A DNA stretch of 12,260 nucleotides from an uncultured Patescibacteria group bacterium. GTDB taxonomy: Bacteria; Patescibacteriota; Microgenomatia; UBA1406; GWC2-37-13. The notes below the pieces were generated by a model. It saw only the letters and a program-made list of their open reading frames with translations. It did no database searches and was not told where the DNA came from. Of this stretch, positions 1 through 5,701 are shown piece after piece (within the stretch, counting starts at the first letter, position 1; each line of letters starts with the position of its first letter). The DNA lies in assembly GCA_938010745.1 (NCBI GenBank), contig CALLVF010000021.1:1-12260 (forward strand), written 5' to 3'. The translations under genes and the position numbers were made by a program.

Positions 1-395
1 TCAAGCTCTTTGTAGCCACGCTCGGGTAACAAAAAAGGGATAAAAAATAAACCTTTTTTTTTATTTATGGCTTTTTTAAGGTTGGTAATAAATGTAGGAA
101 AAACATCACAATCGGCATCCAAAAAAACTAAATATTTGCCATGTCCTCTTTTTCCCCCAAAATTTCTTTGGTATGAGACATTTCTTTTTTTTACTTGAAA
201 AAATTTAATTGGTAAATATTGACTAAATTGATTAACAACCTCTTTTGTCTTATCAGTCGAATTACCATCAACAATAATTATTTCAAAATCTTTATCTTTT
301 TGTTTATTTAAACTTTTAAGAAGACGCGGTAAAAATTTTTCTTCATTAAGAGTTGGTATAATAATTGAAAAGTAAGGGTTTTCCCTTTTTTTCAT
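1..395 (-). CDS. GT2-family glycosyltransferase, N-terminal part (cut by window edge)
   Basis: Partial gene: about 131 codons are visible from the ATG at 395-393, and the frame is still open at base 1, so the C-terminus lies outside the window. The protein begins MKKRENPYFSIIIPTLNEEK, the usual first strand of a GT-A (family 2) glycosyltransferase. It continues with EIIIVDGNSTDKT (38-50), the nucleotide-binding segment, then RNFGGKRGHGKYLVFLDADCD (77-97), whose Asp93-Ala94-Asp95 is the metal-binding DxD motif. The enzyme should transfer a sugar from a nucleotide-sugar to a lipid or glycan acceptor at the cytoplasmic membrane face. Donor and acceptor cannot be read from this fragment. It diverges from a second GT2 gene whose start is 18 bp away, suggesting a cell-envelope glycan locus. 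A TATAAT box lies 7 nt before the ATG. Family assignment is firm; function is not. Confidence 0.85.
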   Translation of the reverse strand, partial: MKKRENPYFSIIIPTLNEEKFLPRLLKSLNKQKDKDFEIIIVDGNSTDKTKEVVNQFSQYLPIKFFQVKKRNVSYQRNFGGKRGHGKYLVFLDADCDVFPTFITNLKKAINKKKGLFFIPFLLPERGYKEL

Positions 396-402
396 TCTAG
401 AA

Positions 403-408
403 ATTATA
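403..408 (-). promoter_or_regulatory. -10 box of a probable leaderless promoter for the left glycosyltransferase
   Basis: On the minus strand a perfect TATAAT is followed by 7 nt (TTCTAGA) and then the ATG at 395. With usual sigma70 spacing, transcription would start on or one base before the A of the ATG. No convincing -35 was seen about 17 bp upstream, where the partner gene is already coding. Confidence 0.5.
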
Positions 409-413
409 TCAAA

Positions 414-1082
414 ATGAAGATATCCGTAATTATTCCTGTATTTAATGAAGAAAAATATATTAAAAAATGCCTTGAAAGCCTAAAAAAACAACAAGAAAAA
501 CCTGAGGAGATCATAATCGTTGATAATAACTGTACAGATAAAACAATAGAAATTGCCAAAAAATATTCAGTTGAAATAATTAAAGAAAAAAAACAAGGAA
601 TAACCTTTGCTAGAAATAAAGGTTTTGAGGCAGCAAAATATGAAATCTTAGCTCGATGCGATGCTGATAGCATTCTTCCGGTAAACTGGGTAAAAAGAAT
701 AAAAGAAATTTTTTTAACAAAAAAAATTGATGCTATAACAGGACCTGTGATATTTTATGATTTACCAATAAAAACTTTTTTTTTCACAAAGGCTTATCTT
801 GCCACAATGGCAAAACTACAAAAAGGAGCAAACACATTAATTGGCCCTAATATGGCTATTTCCAAAAAAGCGTGGACAAAAGTAAAAAATAAAGTTTGCT
901 TGAACGACAAAATTGTACATGAAGATATCGACTTAGCGATTCACATTAATCAAGTAGGAGGAAAAATTTATGTTGATGAAAAATTAGTAGTTAAGGTATC
1001 AGGAAGAAGAATCAAAAAAAATCCTTTCTCATTTTTTATTGAATATCCCATTCGGCTTATTAAAACATTATCTACCCATTAA
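414..1082 (+). CDS. GT2-family glycosyltransferase (222 aa)
   Basis: Complete short GT-A glycosyltransferase. The start is fixed because the fold begins at once: MKISVIIPVFNEEKYIKKC. The donor-binding segment EIIIVDNNCTDKT is at 32-44. The DxD motif is Asp83-Ala84-Asp85 in RCDADS. NMAISKKAW (146-154) and the acidic Glu170-Asp171 in HEDIDL match the acceptor-side catalytic region of family 2. At 222 residues the protein is essentially the catalytic domain. A hydrophobic aromatic stretch near 116-132 and the basic C-terminus (RRIKKNPFSFF) could give membrane contact, but there is no clear transmembrane pair. It should glycosylate a lipid-linked or surface glycan from a nucleotide-sugar. It diverges from another GT2 gene and converges on the DNA ligase, with 8 bp between the stop codons. 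The specific sugar is unknown. Confidence 0.88.
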   Translation: MKISVIIPVFNEEKYIKKCLESLKKQQEKPEEIIIVDNNCTDKTIEIAKKYSVEIIKEKKQGITFARNKGFEAAKYEILARCDADSILPVNWVKRIKEIFLTKKIDAITGPVIFYDLPIKTFFFTKAYLATMAKLQKGANTLIGPNMAISKKAWTKVKNKVCLNDKIVHEDIDLAIHINQVGGKIYVDEKLVVKVSGRRIKKNPFSFFIEYPIRLIKTLSTH

Positions 1083-1090
1083 TAATAAAT

Positions 1091-2926
1091 TTATTTCATC
1101 TGTTCTTTGAATAATTTTTCCAATTCCTTTAAAGTAGTAACATCCTCTGGTCGTTTATCGTCACGAAATCGCTCCAGGCGAGGAAATCTTAAAGCAAAGC
1201 CTGGTATATCAACTGTCAAGGCTATCCCTGTTTTTGTTGGTTTTAATTTTCGTCCTGCAGTGTGAACTGGTGAACGGGTAATCTCATCGGCTCTTATCTC
1301 AACAACAATTGCTGGTGCCAACCATACATCACATTCCATCGCTTTATCAACTTCATAATTACTGGGTTTGTTAGCAACTTTTAGTTTTTGACTTTTAATC
1401 TTTAACTGTCGCCACTCTTCATCTTTTAAACCAGTGCCAATTTTTGCAACAGTAACATACTTCTCTTTTTTCTCATCTAAAACTCCAACTAGAAAAGCTC
1501 CAATCCCAAAATTAGCTCTCTTCCCTTTTCCTAAATCATAGCCCATGATCAAACAATCAATTGTATCTTCAATCTTTGAGGTATAACTTCTTTTAAATTT
1601 AATCCAATTCCATCCTCGAGCTCCTGGATGATAAATACCATCTAATTTTTTCGCAACAATCCCCTCCAACCCTTTGGTAATTGCCTCATTAAATAACAAA
1701 TTAATTTCCTTTTCTTCCTTAACAATTGACTGGGGAGCAATGAGAATAATATCTTTGAATTTTTCCCCACTTGTTTTTATCACCGAAACTAATTTTTTTC
1801 TTCTTTCACGAAAGGGAACATCAAGATAACTTTCGCCATTAAGATATAAAAGTTCAAAAGCAAAAAGTTTTAAAGGAATCTCTTTGGCTTTCTCCTCAAT
1901 ACCATATTTTCTCTTTCGCTGAACTGTCTCTTGAAATGGAAGAAAATTTCCAGTTTGTGGATCAAAACCAATCGCCTCGCCTTCAAAAATTATCTCTTCA
2001 GCCTCAATCTCTTTTTTCACTCCTTCAACAATATCAGGATACATATAGGAAACATCTTCCAAGTTACGAGAATACAAACGCACCTCCTCAACATTTTGAT
2101 TTTTAAATTGTAATTTTGAATTTTGAGATTTGATATTTGAATTTTTATGATAGTGAACTTGCAACCTAAATCCATCAAATTTCTCCTCAACAGCACTAGA
2201 ACCAATTTTTTCCAAAATTTCAGCCGCTGAGGAAACCCTCTCTGCCCTCATCATTAAAATAGGAGTAAATACTTTTGGAGTTATTTTCTTTAATCCCTCA
2301 ATCCCTTTCTCTTTGACTACTCGACCAATAAATCCCAGGTCAGGACGTACATGATAAGCTTTTTCAATTATTGACCGCAAACTCTTATCTCCCTTTAACA
2401 TCCAAGAAAAAGCATCAAGGACAGTCATATCGGAAAATCCTAATCTCATTACTCCCAAAGGAATACGAACAATGTAACGAGTTGATAATGGATCAAGTTG
2501 CCTGATTAAGCTTGATATGATACTTACCTTTACCTCTTGTGATCCCTCTCCCGTTGCTTTTGCCACTTGATAAAGTTTTTGATATACTTCCAAAATTGAC
2601 AAATCCTTTTCCTCAAAAGATATAATTTCTTTTTTAAATTCTTCAACAGTAACACCTAAATCACCAATCTTTTTAAAACGATTCATAAAGTCATTCTTAT
2701 TCAATTTAAAAGCAAAAATTGCACTTTTAATAATCATTTTTTCTGCCATCCCAAACTCTACCTTTTCGTACAGTGGAGCTACTCTTCCCTGAAGTAAATA
2801 GACAGTTTTTTCAATTTCCTCAATTGTAAGTTCCCTAAAAAGGTTAGCCAATAGCTCCGTAATTAATAATCGAGAGGTGGTTTTTTCAATTTTTTCAAAA
2901 TATGAAGATAATTTTGAGAATTTCAT
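1091..2926 (-). CDS. lig: ATP-dependent DNA ligase, archaeal/LIG1 type
   Basis: Seals nicked DNA through a ligase-AMP intermediate during replication and repair. The 611-residue length matches archaeal and LIG1-type ligases. An N-terminal helical DNA-binding domain spans about 1-215 (GEGSQEVKVSIISSLI, IPLGVMRLGFSDMTVLDAF). The adenylation domain has motif I EEKFDG with Lys249 as AMP acceptor, FEGEAIGFD (314-322), EGIVAKK (421-427) and WIKFK (441-445). An OB-fold follows, with VVEIRADEITRSPVHTAG (541-558) and GFALRFPRLERFRDDK (576-591). Odd point: residues about 261-279, in the hairpin just after motif I, are a low-complexity KNSNIKSQNSKLQ-type insert encoded by an A-rich repeat. Bacteria normally rely on NAD-dependent LigA, so this is either a second ligase or an archaeal-like acquisition; LigA is not visible here. 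It converges with the upstream glycosyltransferase gene. Confidence 0.96.
   Translation of the reverse strand: MKFSKLSSYFEKIEKTTSRLLITELLANLFRELTIEEIEKTVYLLQGRVAPLYEKVEFGMAEKMIIKSAIFAFKLNKNDFMNRFKKIGDLGVTVEEFKKEIISFEEKDLSILEVYQKLYQVAKATGEGSQEVKVSIISSLIRQLDPLSTRYIVRIPLGVMRLGFSDMTVLDAFSWMLKGDKSLRSIIEKAYHVRPDLGFIGRVVKEKGIEGLKKITPKVFTPILMMRAERVSSAAEILEKIGSSAVEEKFDGFRLQVHYHKNSNIKSQNSKLQFKNQNVEEVRLYSRNLEDVSYMYPDIVEGVKKEIEAEEIIFEGEAIGFDPQTGNFLPFQETVQRKRKYGIEEKAKEIPLKLFAFELLYLNGESYLDVPFRERRKKLVSVIKTSGEKFKDIILIAPQSIVKEEKEINLLFNEAITKGLEGIVAKKLDGIYHPGARGWNWIKFKRSYTSKIEDTIDCLIMGYDLGKGKRANFGIGAFLVGVLDEKKEKYVTVAKIGTGLKDEEWRQLKIKSQKLKVANKPSNYEVDKAMECDVWLAPAIVVEIRADEITRSPVHTAGRKLKPTKTGIALTVDIPGFALRFPRLERFRDDKRPEDVTTLKELEKLFKEQMK
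2090..2147 (-). repeat. A-rich direct-repeat insert inside the ligase gene, in frame
   Basis: Near-tandem 7-8 nt units (ATTCAAA/ATCAAAT/CTCAAAA type on the minus strand) encode residues about 261-279 of the ligase. Related ligases have a short turn at this point, between motif I and the EVRLYSR strand. The unit TAAAAATTCAAAT is shared exactly, and in the same frame, with the UppS gene at about 4374-4402. Confidence 0.6.
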
Positions 2927-2939
2927 CTTTTAAAAGAAA

Positions 2940-2945
2940 AGTATA
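2940..2945 (-). promoter_or_regulatory. possible -10 box for the DNA ligase
   Basis: Minus-strand TATACT, 13 nt before the ligase ATG at 2926, would give a leader of about 7 nt. There is no good -35 at 17 bp. The background is extremely AT-rich, so chance matches are easy; this is tentative. Confidence 0.3.
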
Positions 2946-2990
2946 AAAAATAAAATCAAAAAATTTTAAAAAAATTTAATTTTAATATTA

Positions 2991-3025
2991 AAATACGATA
3001 AATACAATAAATACGAGAAAATACA
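2991..3025. repeat. four ATAC repeats at 9-10 bp spacing upstream of the ligase
   Basis: ATAC cores lie at 2993, 3002, 3011 and 3021, each within an AAATACRA-like unit (GTATTT on the minus strand). Spacings of 9, 9 and 10 bp put them on nearly one face of the helix. They sit in the 154-bp gap between the Fic stop and the ligase start. An operator-like role is inference; the rest of the gap is plain AT-rich sequence with no gene. Confidence 0.4.
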
Positions 3026-3080
3026 TCTGTAAAATAAAAAACAATAACTTAATTAAATTTCTACACTATTCTTTCATAAA

Positions 3081-4124
3081 CTATACCATAACATAGCGTG
3101 CTGATTTAGTAGAGCCGACTTTCTTTAATATTCCTTTTTTTACTAAATTTTTAATATCTCGAAGAACCGTATCTTCTGAAAGATTGGGAAAAAGTTGAGA
3201 AAAGGATTGATTTTGTAAATAACCCACGCTTTGGATATATTCAATAATTTTAATTTCCCTCTCTGTTAAATAGATTTGTTGTCCACCAAAACGCTCTTTT
3301 AGTTTAACATCTTTTGATAAACGCAAAATTTTATCTTTTATTCTCTCAAACTCAACAGCTGCACCAAAAGTAAAGTACTCAAGCCACGAAGTTAAATCAC
3401 CTGATGATGCTTTTTGAAGATTTTGGTAATAAGATGCCGCGTCTTTATCATAATATTCCTCAAGTGAAAAAAATCTTCGGATATCATAACCACCTAAGAA
3501 TAAAATTAGAGTAGCTAAAACCCGAGCTACCCGTCCATTACCATCAATAAAAGGGTGGATCCTTACTAACTCATGATGAGCAATACCAGCTTTTAAAACT
3601 GGATGTAGGATTTCTTTAGTTTGTCGATTCAGCCAATAAAGGAACTCCCTTATTAAAAATGGTACCTCAACTGCTGGAGGAGGACGAAATGTTACCTCCC
3701 CCGTTAGAGAATTGCGAATAATAACTTGCTTTAATCGATATTCACCCGCTTGATCAGATGGAAGAATCTTTTCAACAATTATTCGGTGAAGTTTTTTAAT
3801 TAACTGTTCAGTAATTTTGTCAATATTTCTTTTAGCTTCCTCGTCAATAAATTCTATCACCTTTCGATAATTAATTATCTCTTGAATATCTCTTGGTCTA
3901 CCAATAACTTCTTTTCCCTCCAAAAGATCTTTAGCATCGTTTTTTTGCAGAAGATTTCCTTCAAGATGGGTACCATGATAAACAGCACGAACAATTGCAT
4001 CTTGTTTAAACTCCTTTTCCCACAAAGGAAGAAGTGGGGCATGTCTTATTACCTCCTCAGCTGCTTCAATTTTAGCAATATTATTTAAAATTTTATTTGT
4101 AATATTAAATGAAGGAATAAACAT
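3081..4124 (-). CDS. Fic-domain protein with C-terminal winged helix
   Basis: 347 residues from the ATG at 4124 (numbering below). A TTG 15 bp upstream (4139) is also open but lies before the -10 box, so the ATG is preferred. An N-terminal Fic-associated helical region (about 5-75) carries YHGTHLEGN. The Fic core holds the full catalytic motif HPFIDGNGRVAR at 190-201, with His190 as base and the GNGR anion hole. Fic enzymes usually transfer AMP from ATP to a target protein Ser/Thr/Tyr. The C-terminus (about 280-345; LTEREIKIIEYIQ, EDTVLRDIKNLVKKGILKK) is a winged helix-turn-helix, so the target may be DNA-associated or the protein may regulate its own gene. The inhibitory motif (S/T)xxxE(G/N) keeps its Glu (55) but has Gly at the Ser/Thr position. 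No antitoxin-like gene adjoins it. Family is sure; target unknown. Confidence 0.9.
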   Translation of the reverse strand: MFIPSFNITNKILNNIAKIEAAEEVIRHAPLLPLWEKEFKQDAIVRAVYHGTHLEGNLLQKNDAKDLLEGKEVIGRPRDIQEIINYRKVIEFIDEEAKRNIDKITEQLIKKLHRIIVEKILPSDQAGEYRLKQVIIRNSLTGEVTFRPPPAVEVPFLIREFLYWLNRQTKEILHPVLKAGIAHHELVRIHPFIDGNGRVARVLATLILFLGGYDIRRFFSLEEYYDKDAASYYQNLQKASSGDLTSWLEYFTFGAAVEFERIKDKILRLSKDVKLKERFGGQQIYLTEREIKIIEYIQSVGYLQNQSFSQLFPNLSEDTVLRDIKNLVKKGILKKVGSTKSARYVMV

Positions 4125-4130
4125 AAAAAT

Positions 4131-4136
4131 ATTATA
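4131..4136 (-). promoter_or_regulatory. -10 box of a leaderless promoter for the Fic gene
   Basis: Perfect minus-strand TATAAT followed by exactly 6 nt (ATTTTT) and the ATG at 4124, so the predicted +1 is the A of the start codon. It lies in the 15-bp gap between the UppS stop and the Fic start, and the -35 region falls inside uppS (no clear match). It supports the ATG over the upstream TTG. Confidence 0.5.
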
Positions 4137-4139
4137 CAA

Positions 4140-4832
4140 TTATCTTCCGAATCTTCGCTGTCTTTTTGTATATTCATCAATGCAGGCTTGCAGATCTTGA
4201 GGTGTAAATTCTGGGAAATATTTAGGAGAAAAAATCCATTCTGAATAAGCTCCTTGCCATAACATAAAACCAGATGTTCTTATCTCACCGCTAGTGCGTA
4301 TGATCAAATCAGGATTGGGATAGGGTAATTCTTTTGTATCTAAAAATTGGTTAAAATTTTTCTCGCTTAAATCTTGGTGTTTAAAATTTGAATTTTTAAA
4401 TCTTTGCATTGCCCGCAACAATTCATCCCTTCCTCCATAATCTAAAGCTACAACAAAAAAGTACTTTTTAAAATTTGCTGTCTCATTTTCCGCCTGTATT
4501 ATTTTTTCAGCTAAACTTTTAGGTATTCTATCTTTTCTTCCTAAATGAATTATTCTTACTTTATCTTTAAAAGCTGCTTCTAAATTTTTATCAATCATCT
4601 GATAAAAAAGACTCATTAAAAAATTTACCTCCTCTTTAGAACGCTGCCAATTTTCTGTTGAAAAAGCCCAGAAAGTTAAAACTTTAATTCCTAATTCTCT
4701 TGCTTTTTTTGTCAATTTAATTGAATTTTCAAATCCTTTTTGATGTCCGTAAAAAGATGGTAAATTATTTTTCTTTGCCCATCGGCGATTACCATCAGGA
4801 ACTATAGCAATGTGATTGGGAATGTTTTTCAT
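4140..4832 (-). CDS. uppS: cis-prenyltransferase (undecaprenyl/polyprenyl diphosphate synthase)
   Basis: Adds several IPP units in cis to a short allylic diphosphate to make the long polyprenyl carrier for peptidoglycan and glycan synthesis. From the ATG at 4832 it is 230 aa, the usual length. It opens MKNIPNHIAIVPDGNRRWAK, with Asp13 the catalytic/Mg-binding residue and DGNRRWA the family signature. TFWAFSTENWQR (53-64 region), ALDYGGRDE (129-137) and IRTSGEIRTSGFMLWQ (178-193; IPP-binding arginines) follow, and AYSEWIF is near the end. A TTG at 4871 would add 13 unconserved residues and is less likely. Residues near 145-155 (FKNSNFKHQD) are low-complexity and share an A-rich DNA element with the ligase gene. 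It precedes the Fic gene with a 15-bp gap. Its substrate IPP is made by the neighbouring mevalonate operon. Confidence 0.94.
   Translation of the reverse strand: MKNIPNHIAIVPDGNRRWAKKNNLPSFYGHQKGFENSIKLTKKARELGIKVLTFWAFSTENWQRSKEEVNFLMSLFYQMIDKNLEAAFKDKVRIIHLGRKDRIPKSLAEKIIQAENETANFKKYFFVVALDYGGRDELLRAMQRFKNSNFKHQDLSEKNFNQFLDTKELPYPNPDLIIRTSGEIRTSGFMLWQGAYSEWIFSPKYFPEFTPQDLQACIDEYTKRQRRFGR
4374..4402 (-). repeat. second copy of the A-rich in-frame element, in uppS
   Basis: On the minus strand this encodes FKNSNFKHQ. It matches the ligase insert at TAAAAATTCAAAT exactly and continues with similar codons (KNSNFKHQD against KNSNIKSQN). It is in the same reading frame although the two proteins are unrelated. 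Confidence 0.5.
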
Positions 4833-4879
4833 AATAGAAAATAAAAAAATTTTTTTGATTGAACCTAACAACTGGAAAA

Positions 4880-4902
4880 ATTATAATTAAAATTAGATTA
4901 TA
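4880..4902 (-). promoter_or_regulatory. tandem TATAAT boxes upstream of uppS
   Basis: Two perfect minus-strand TATAAT hexamers, at 4885-4880 and 4902-4897, start 17 bp apart in the divergent region. From the nearer box transcription would begin near 4873, leaving a leader of about 40 nt to the ATG at 4832, or almost none to the TTG at 4871. No good -35 is seen. Part of the same AT-rich tract also reads TATAAT on the plus strand. Confidence 0.4.
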
Positions 4903-4955
4903 ATTTCTCATTAAGAAATATTTTAAGGATTATTTTATATTTAATTTAGTCTTGC

Positions 4956-4984
4956 TTGACACTAAAAAACATTTTTATTAGACT
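4956..4984 (+). promoter_or_regulatory. sigma70-type promoter of the pilin-like pair
   Basis: A perfect -35 TTGACA (4956-4961), an optimal 17-bp spacer, then TAGACT (4979-4984; 4 of 6 matches to TATAAT). Six nucleotides separate the -10 from the ATG at 4991, so the predicted +1 is the start codon itself, giving a leaderless mRNA. This is the best full promoter in the window and an argument that the host is bacterial. Confidence 0.6.
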
Positions 4985-4990
4985 TTAATT

Positions 4991-5293
4991 ATGATCCATG
5001 CATTAGATTTTAGCGATCCAAATGTTTTTGCTCCAGCAAAATTCACTAATTTTTCAATTATTATAAATATAATTCTTCCTATAATCACAGCAGGAGCAGC
5101 TTTAATTTTTCTTGCAAGGATTTTAACCGCATCATTTAAAATTTTAACTCATGGAGATGTTTCACAGGAGATAGAAAAAGCCAAAAACAGCATTGCTTTT
5201 GCAGTTTTAGGACTTATTATCGTAATTACTAGCTTTTTAGCAGTTAGTATTATTGGCAAAATGTTAGGAATTTCCAATATTTTGCCTTATTAA
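4991..5293 (+). CDS. small two-helix membrane protein, TrbC/VirB2 pilin-like
   Basis: 100 residues. After a short N-terminal segment (1-20) there are two hydrophobic helices, about 21-49 (FSIIINIILPIITAGAALIF) and about 67-92 (SIAFAVLGLIIVITSFLAVS). A short charged loop with THGDVSQEIEKAKN joins them. This is the layout of VirB2/TrbC-type secretion-system pilins and of the many pilin-like proteins in CPR genomes, in which the EKAK...N segment before helix 2 is characteristic. It is probably an inner-membrane protein, perhaps assembling into a surface filament or DNA-transfer apparatus; no VirB4, VirB6 or coupling protein is present here. No cleavable signal peptide is obvious. A similar protein follows after 20 bp, so the two likely act together. 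The family call rests on architecture, not on catalytic residues. Confidence 0.72.
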   Translation: MIHALDFSDPNVFAPAKFTNFSIIINIILPIITAGAALIFLARILTASFKILTHGDVSQEIEKAKNSIAFAVLGLIIVITSFLAVSIIGKMLGISNILPY

Positions 5294-5300
5294 AATATTT

Positions 5301-5306
5301 TATAAC
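5301..5306 (+). promoter_or_regulatory. possible internal -10 box before the second pilin-like gene
   Basis: TATAAC followed by 7 nt (TCTTAAA) and the ATG at 5314, the same geometry as the other leaderless candidates. It lies wholly within the 20-bp gap after the first pilin-like gene. There is no recognisable -35. It may add to read-through from the upstream promoter. Confidence 0.3.
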
Positions 5307-5313
5307 TCTTAAA

Positions 5314-5679
5314 ATGGAGTATAACGAGCAAAATACACAAGATATCATTGGCAAAATCAGTCCACCTCCAGGAATGAGTATTGGAGCCGGTGATCCTGTC
5401 CAAGCTTTAGCTAATTTCATTGGATTTGCTATTAATGCTTTTATCTTTGTTGCGTCAGGAGCCTTACTTATATATCTTCTATGGGGTGCCTTTGATTGGA
5501 TAAATTCAGGAGGAGAAAAGGAAAAGATAGCAAAAGCTCAGCAGAAAATCACTAATGCAGTTATTGGTATAATCTTAGTTTTCTTCTCCTTAACAATTTT
5601 TGGTTTGGTTACGGGAAATATATTGGGAATTATTGACAATAAGGGAGGATGGGTTATAAAAATTCCAACACTGCGGTAA
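5314..5679 (+). CDS. small two-helix membrane protein, TrbC/VirB2 pilin-like (second copy)
   Basis: 121 residues of the same design as its upstream neighbour, with the family hallmark better preserved. Helix 1 is about 32-60 (ALANFIGFAINAFIFVASGA onward). The loop has WINSGGEKEKIAKAQQKITN (62-81), and helix 2 is about 82-106 (AVIGIILVFFSLTIFGLVTG). The GGEKEKI.KA..KI.NA segment is the feature I associate with secretion-pilin-like proteins of CPR bacteria. A Pro/Gly-rich N-terminal segment (ISPPPGMSIGAGDP) precedes helix 1, and Met21 is a possible alternative start. It is probably an inner-membrane or filament subunit working with the first protein. The two are related in layout but not close copies. 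It converges on the mevalonate operon, with 11 bp between the stops. Confidence 0.78.
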   Translation: MEYNEQNTQDIIGKISPPPGMSIGAGDPVQALANFIGFAINAFIFVASGALLIYLLWGAFDWINSGGEKEKIAKAQQKITNAVIGIILVFFSLTIFGLVTGNILGIIDNKGGWVIKIPTLR

Positions 5680-5681
5680 TA

Positions 5682-5701
5682 TAAAATCCTCTACTCAGAG
5701 G
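5682..5701 (-). terminator. small hairpin at the end of the mevalonate operon
   Basis: CCTCT (5688-5692) and AGAGG (5697-5701) form a perfect 5-bp stem with a 4-nt loop. The stem overlaps the stop codon of the isopentenyl phosphate kinase gene. On the minus strand it is followed by ATTTTATA, a weak U-rich tail, so it could end the seven-gene transcript. The stem is short, so this is moderate evidence only. Confidence 0.4.

Noticed and set aside
404..673. Open frame of 89 codons on the minus strand overlapping the start of the plus-strand glycosyltransferase.
   Set aside because: It is the reverse complement of a well-conserved GT2 N-terminus and also overlaps the divergent promoter spacer; no domain seen.
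2927..3080. Search for a tRNA, small RNA or short gene in the gap between the Fic and ligase genes.
   Set aside because: No cloverleaf, no stable GC-containing stem and no reading frame of useful length; only the phased ATAC repeats stand out.
4125..4139. TTG start at 4139 for the Fic gene.
   Set aside because: It lies upstream of the TATAAT box that best explains expression, and the ATG at 4124 gives a normal N-terminus.
4833..4871. TTG start at 4871 for uppS, adding 13 residues.
   Set aside because: Homologues begin at MKNIPNHIAIVPDGN, the extra residues look unconserved, and TTG is a poor start when an ATG fits. Kept only as an alternative.
4872..4990. Search for a small gene or riboswitch in the divergent region.
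   Set aside because: Only promoter-like boxes on both strands; no conserved RNA core or coding frame seen.
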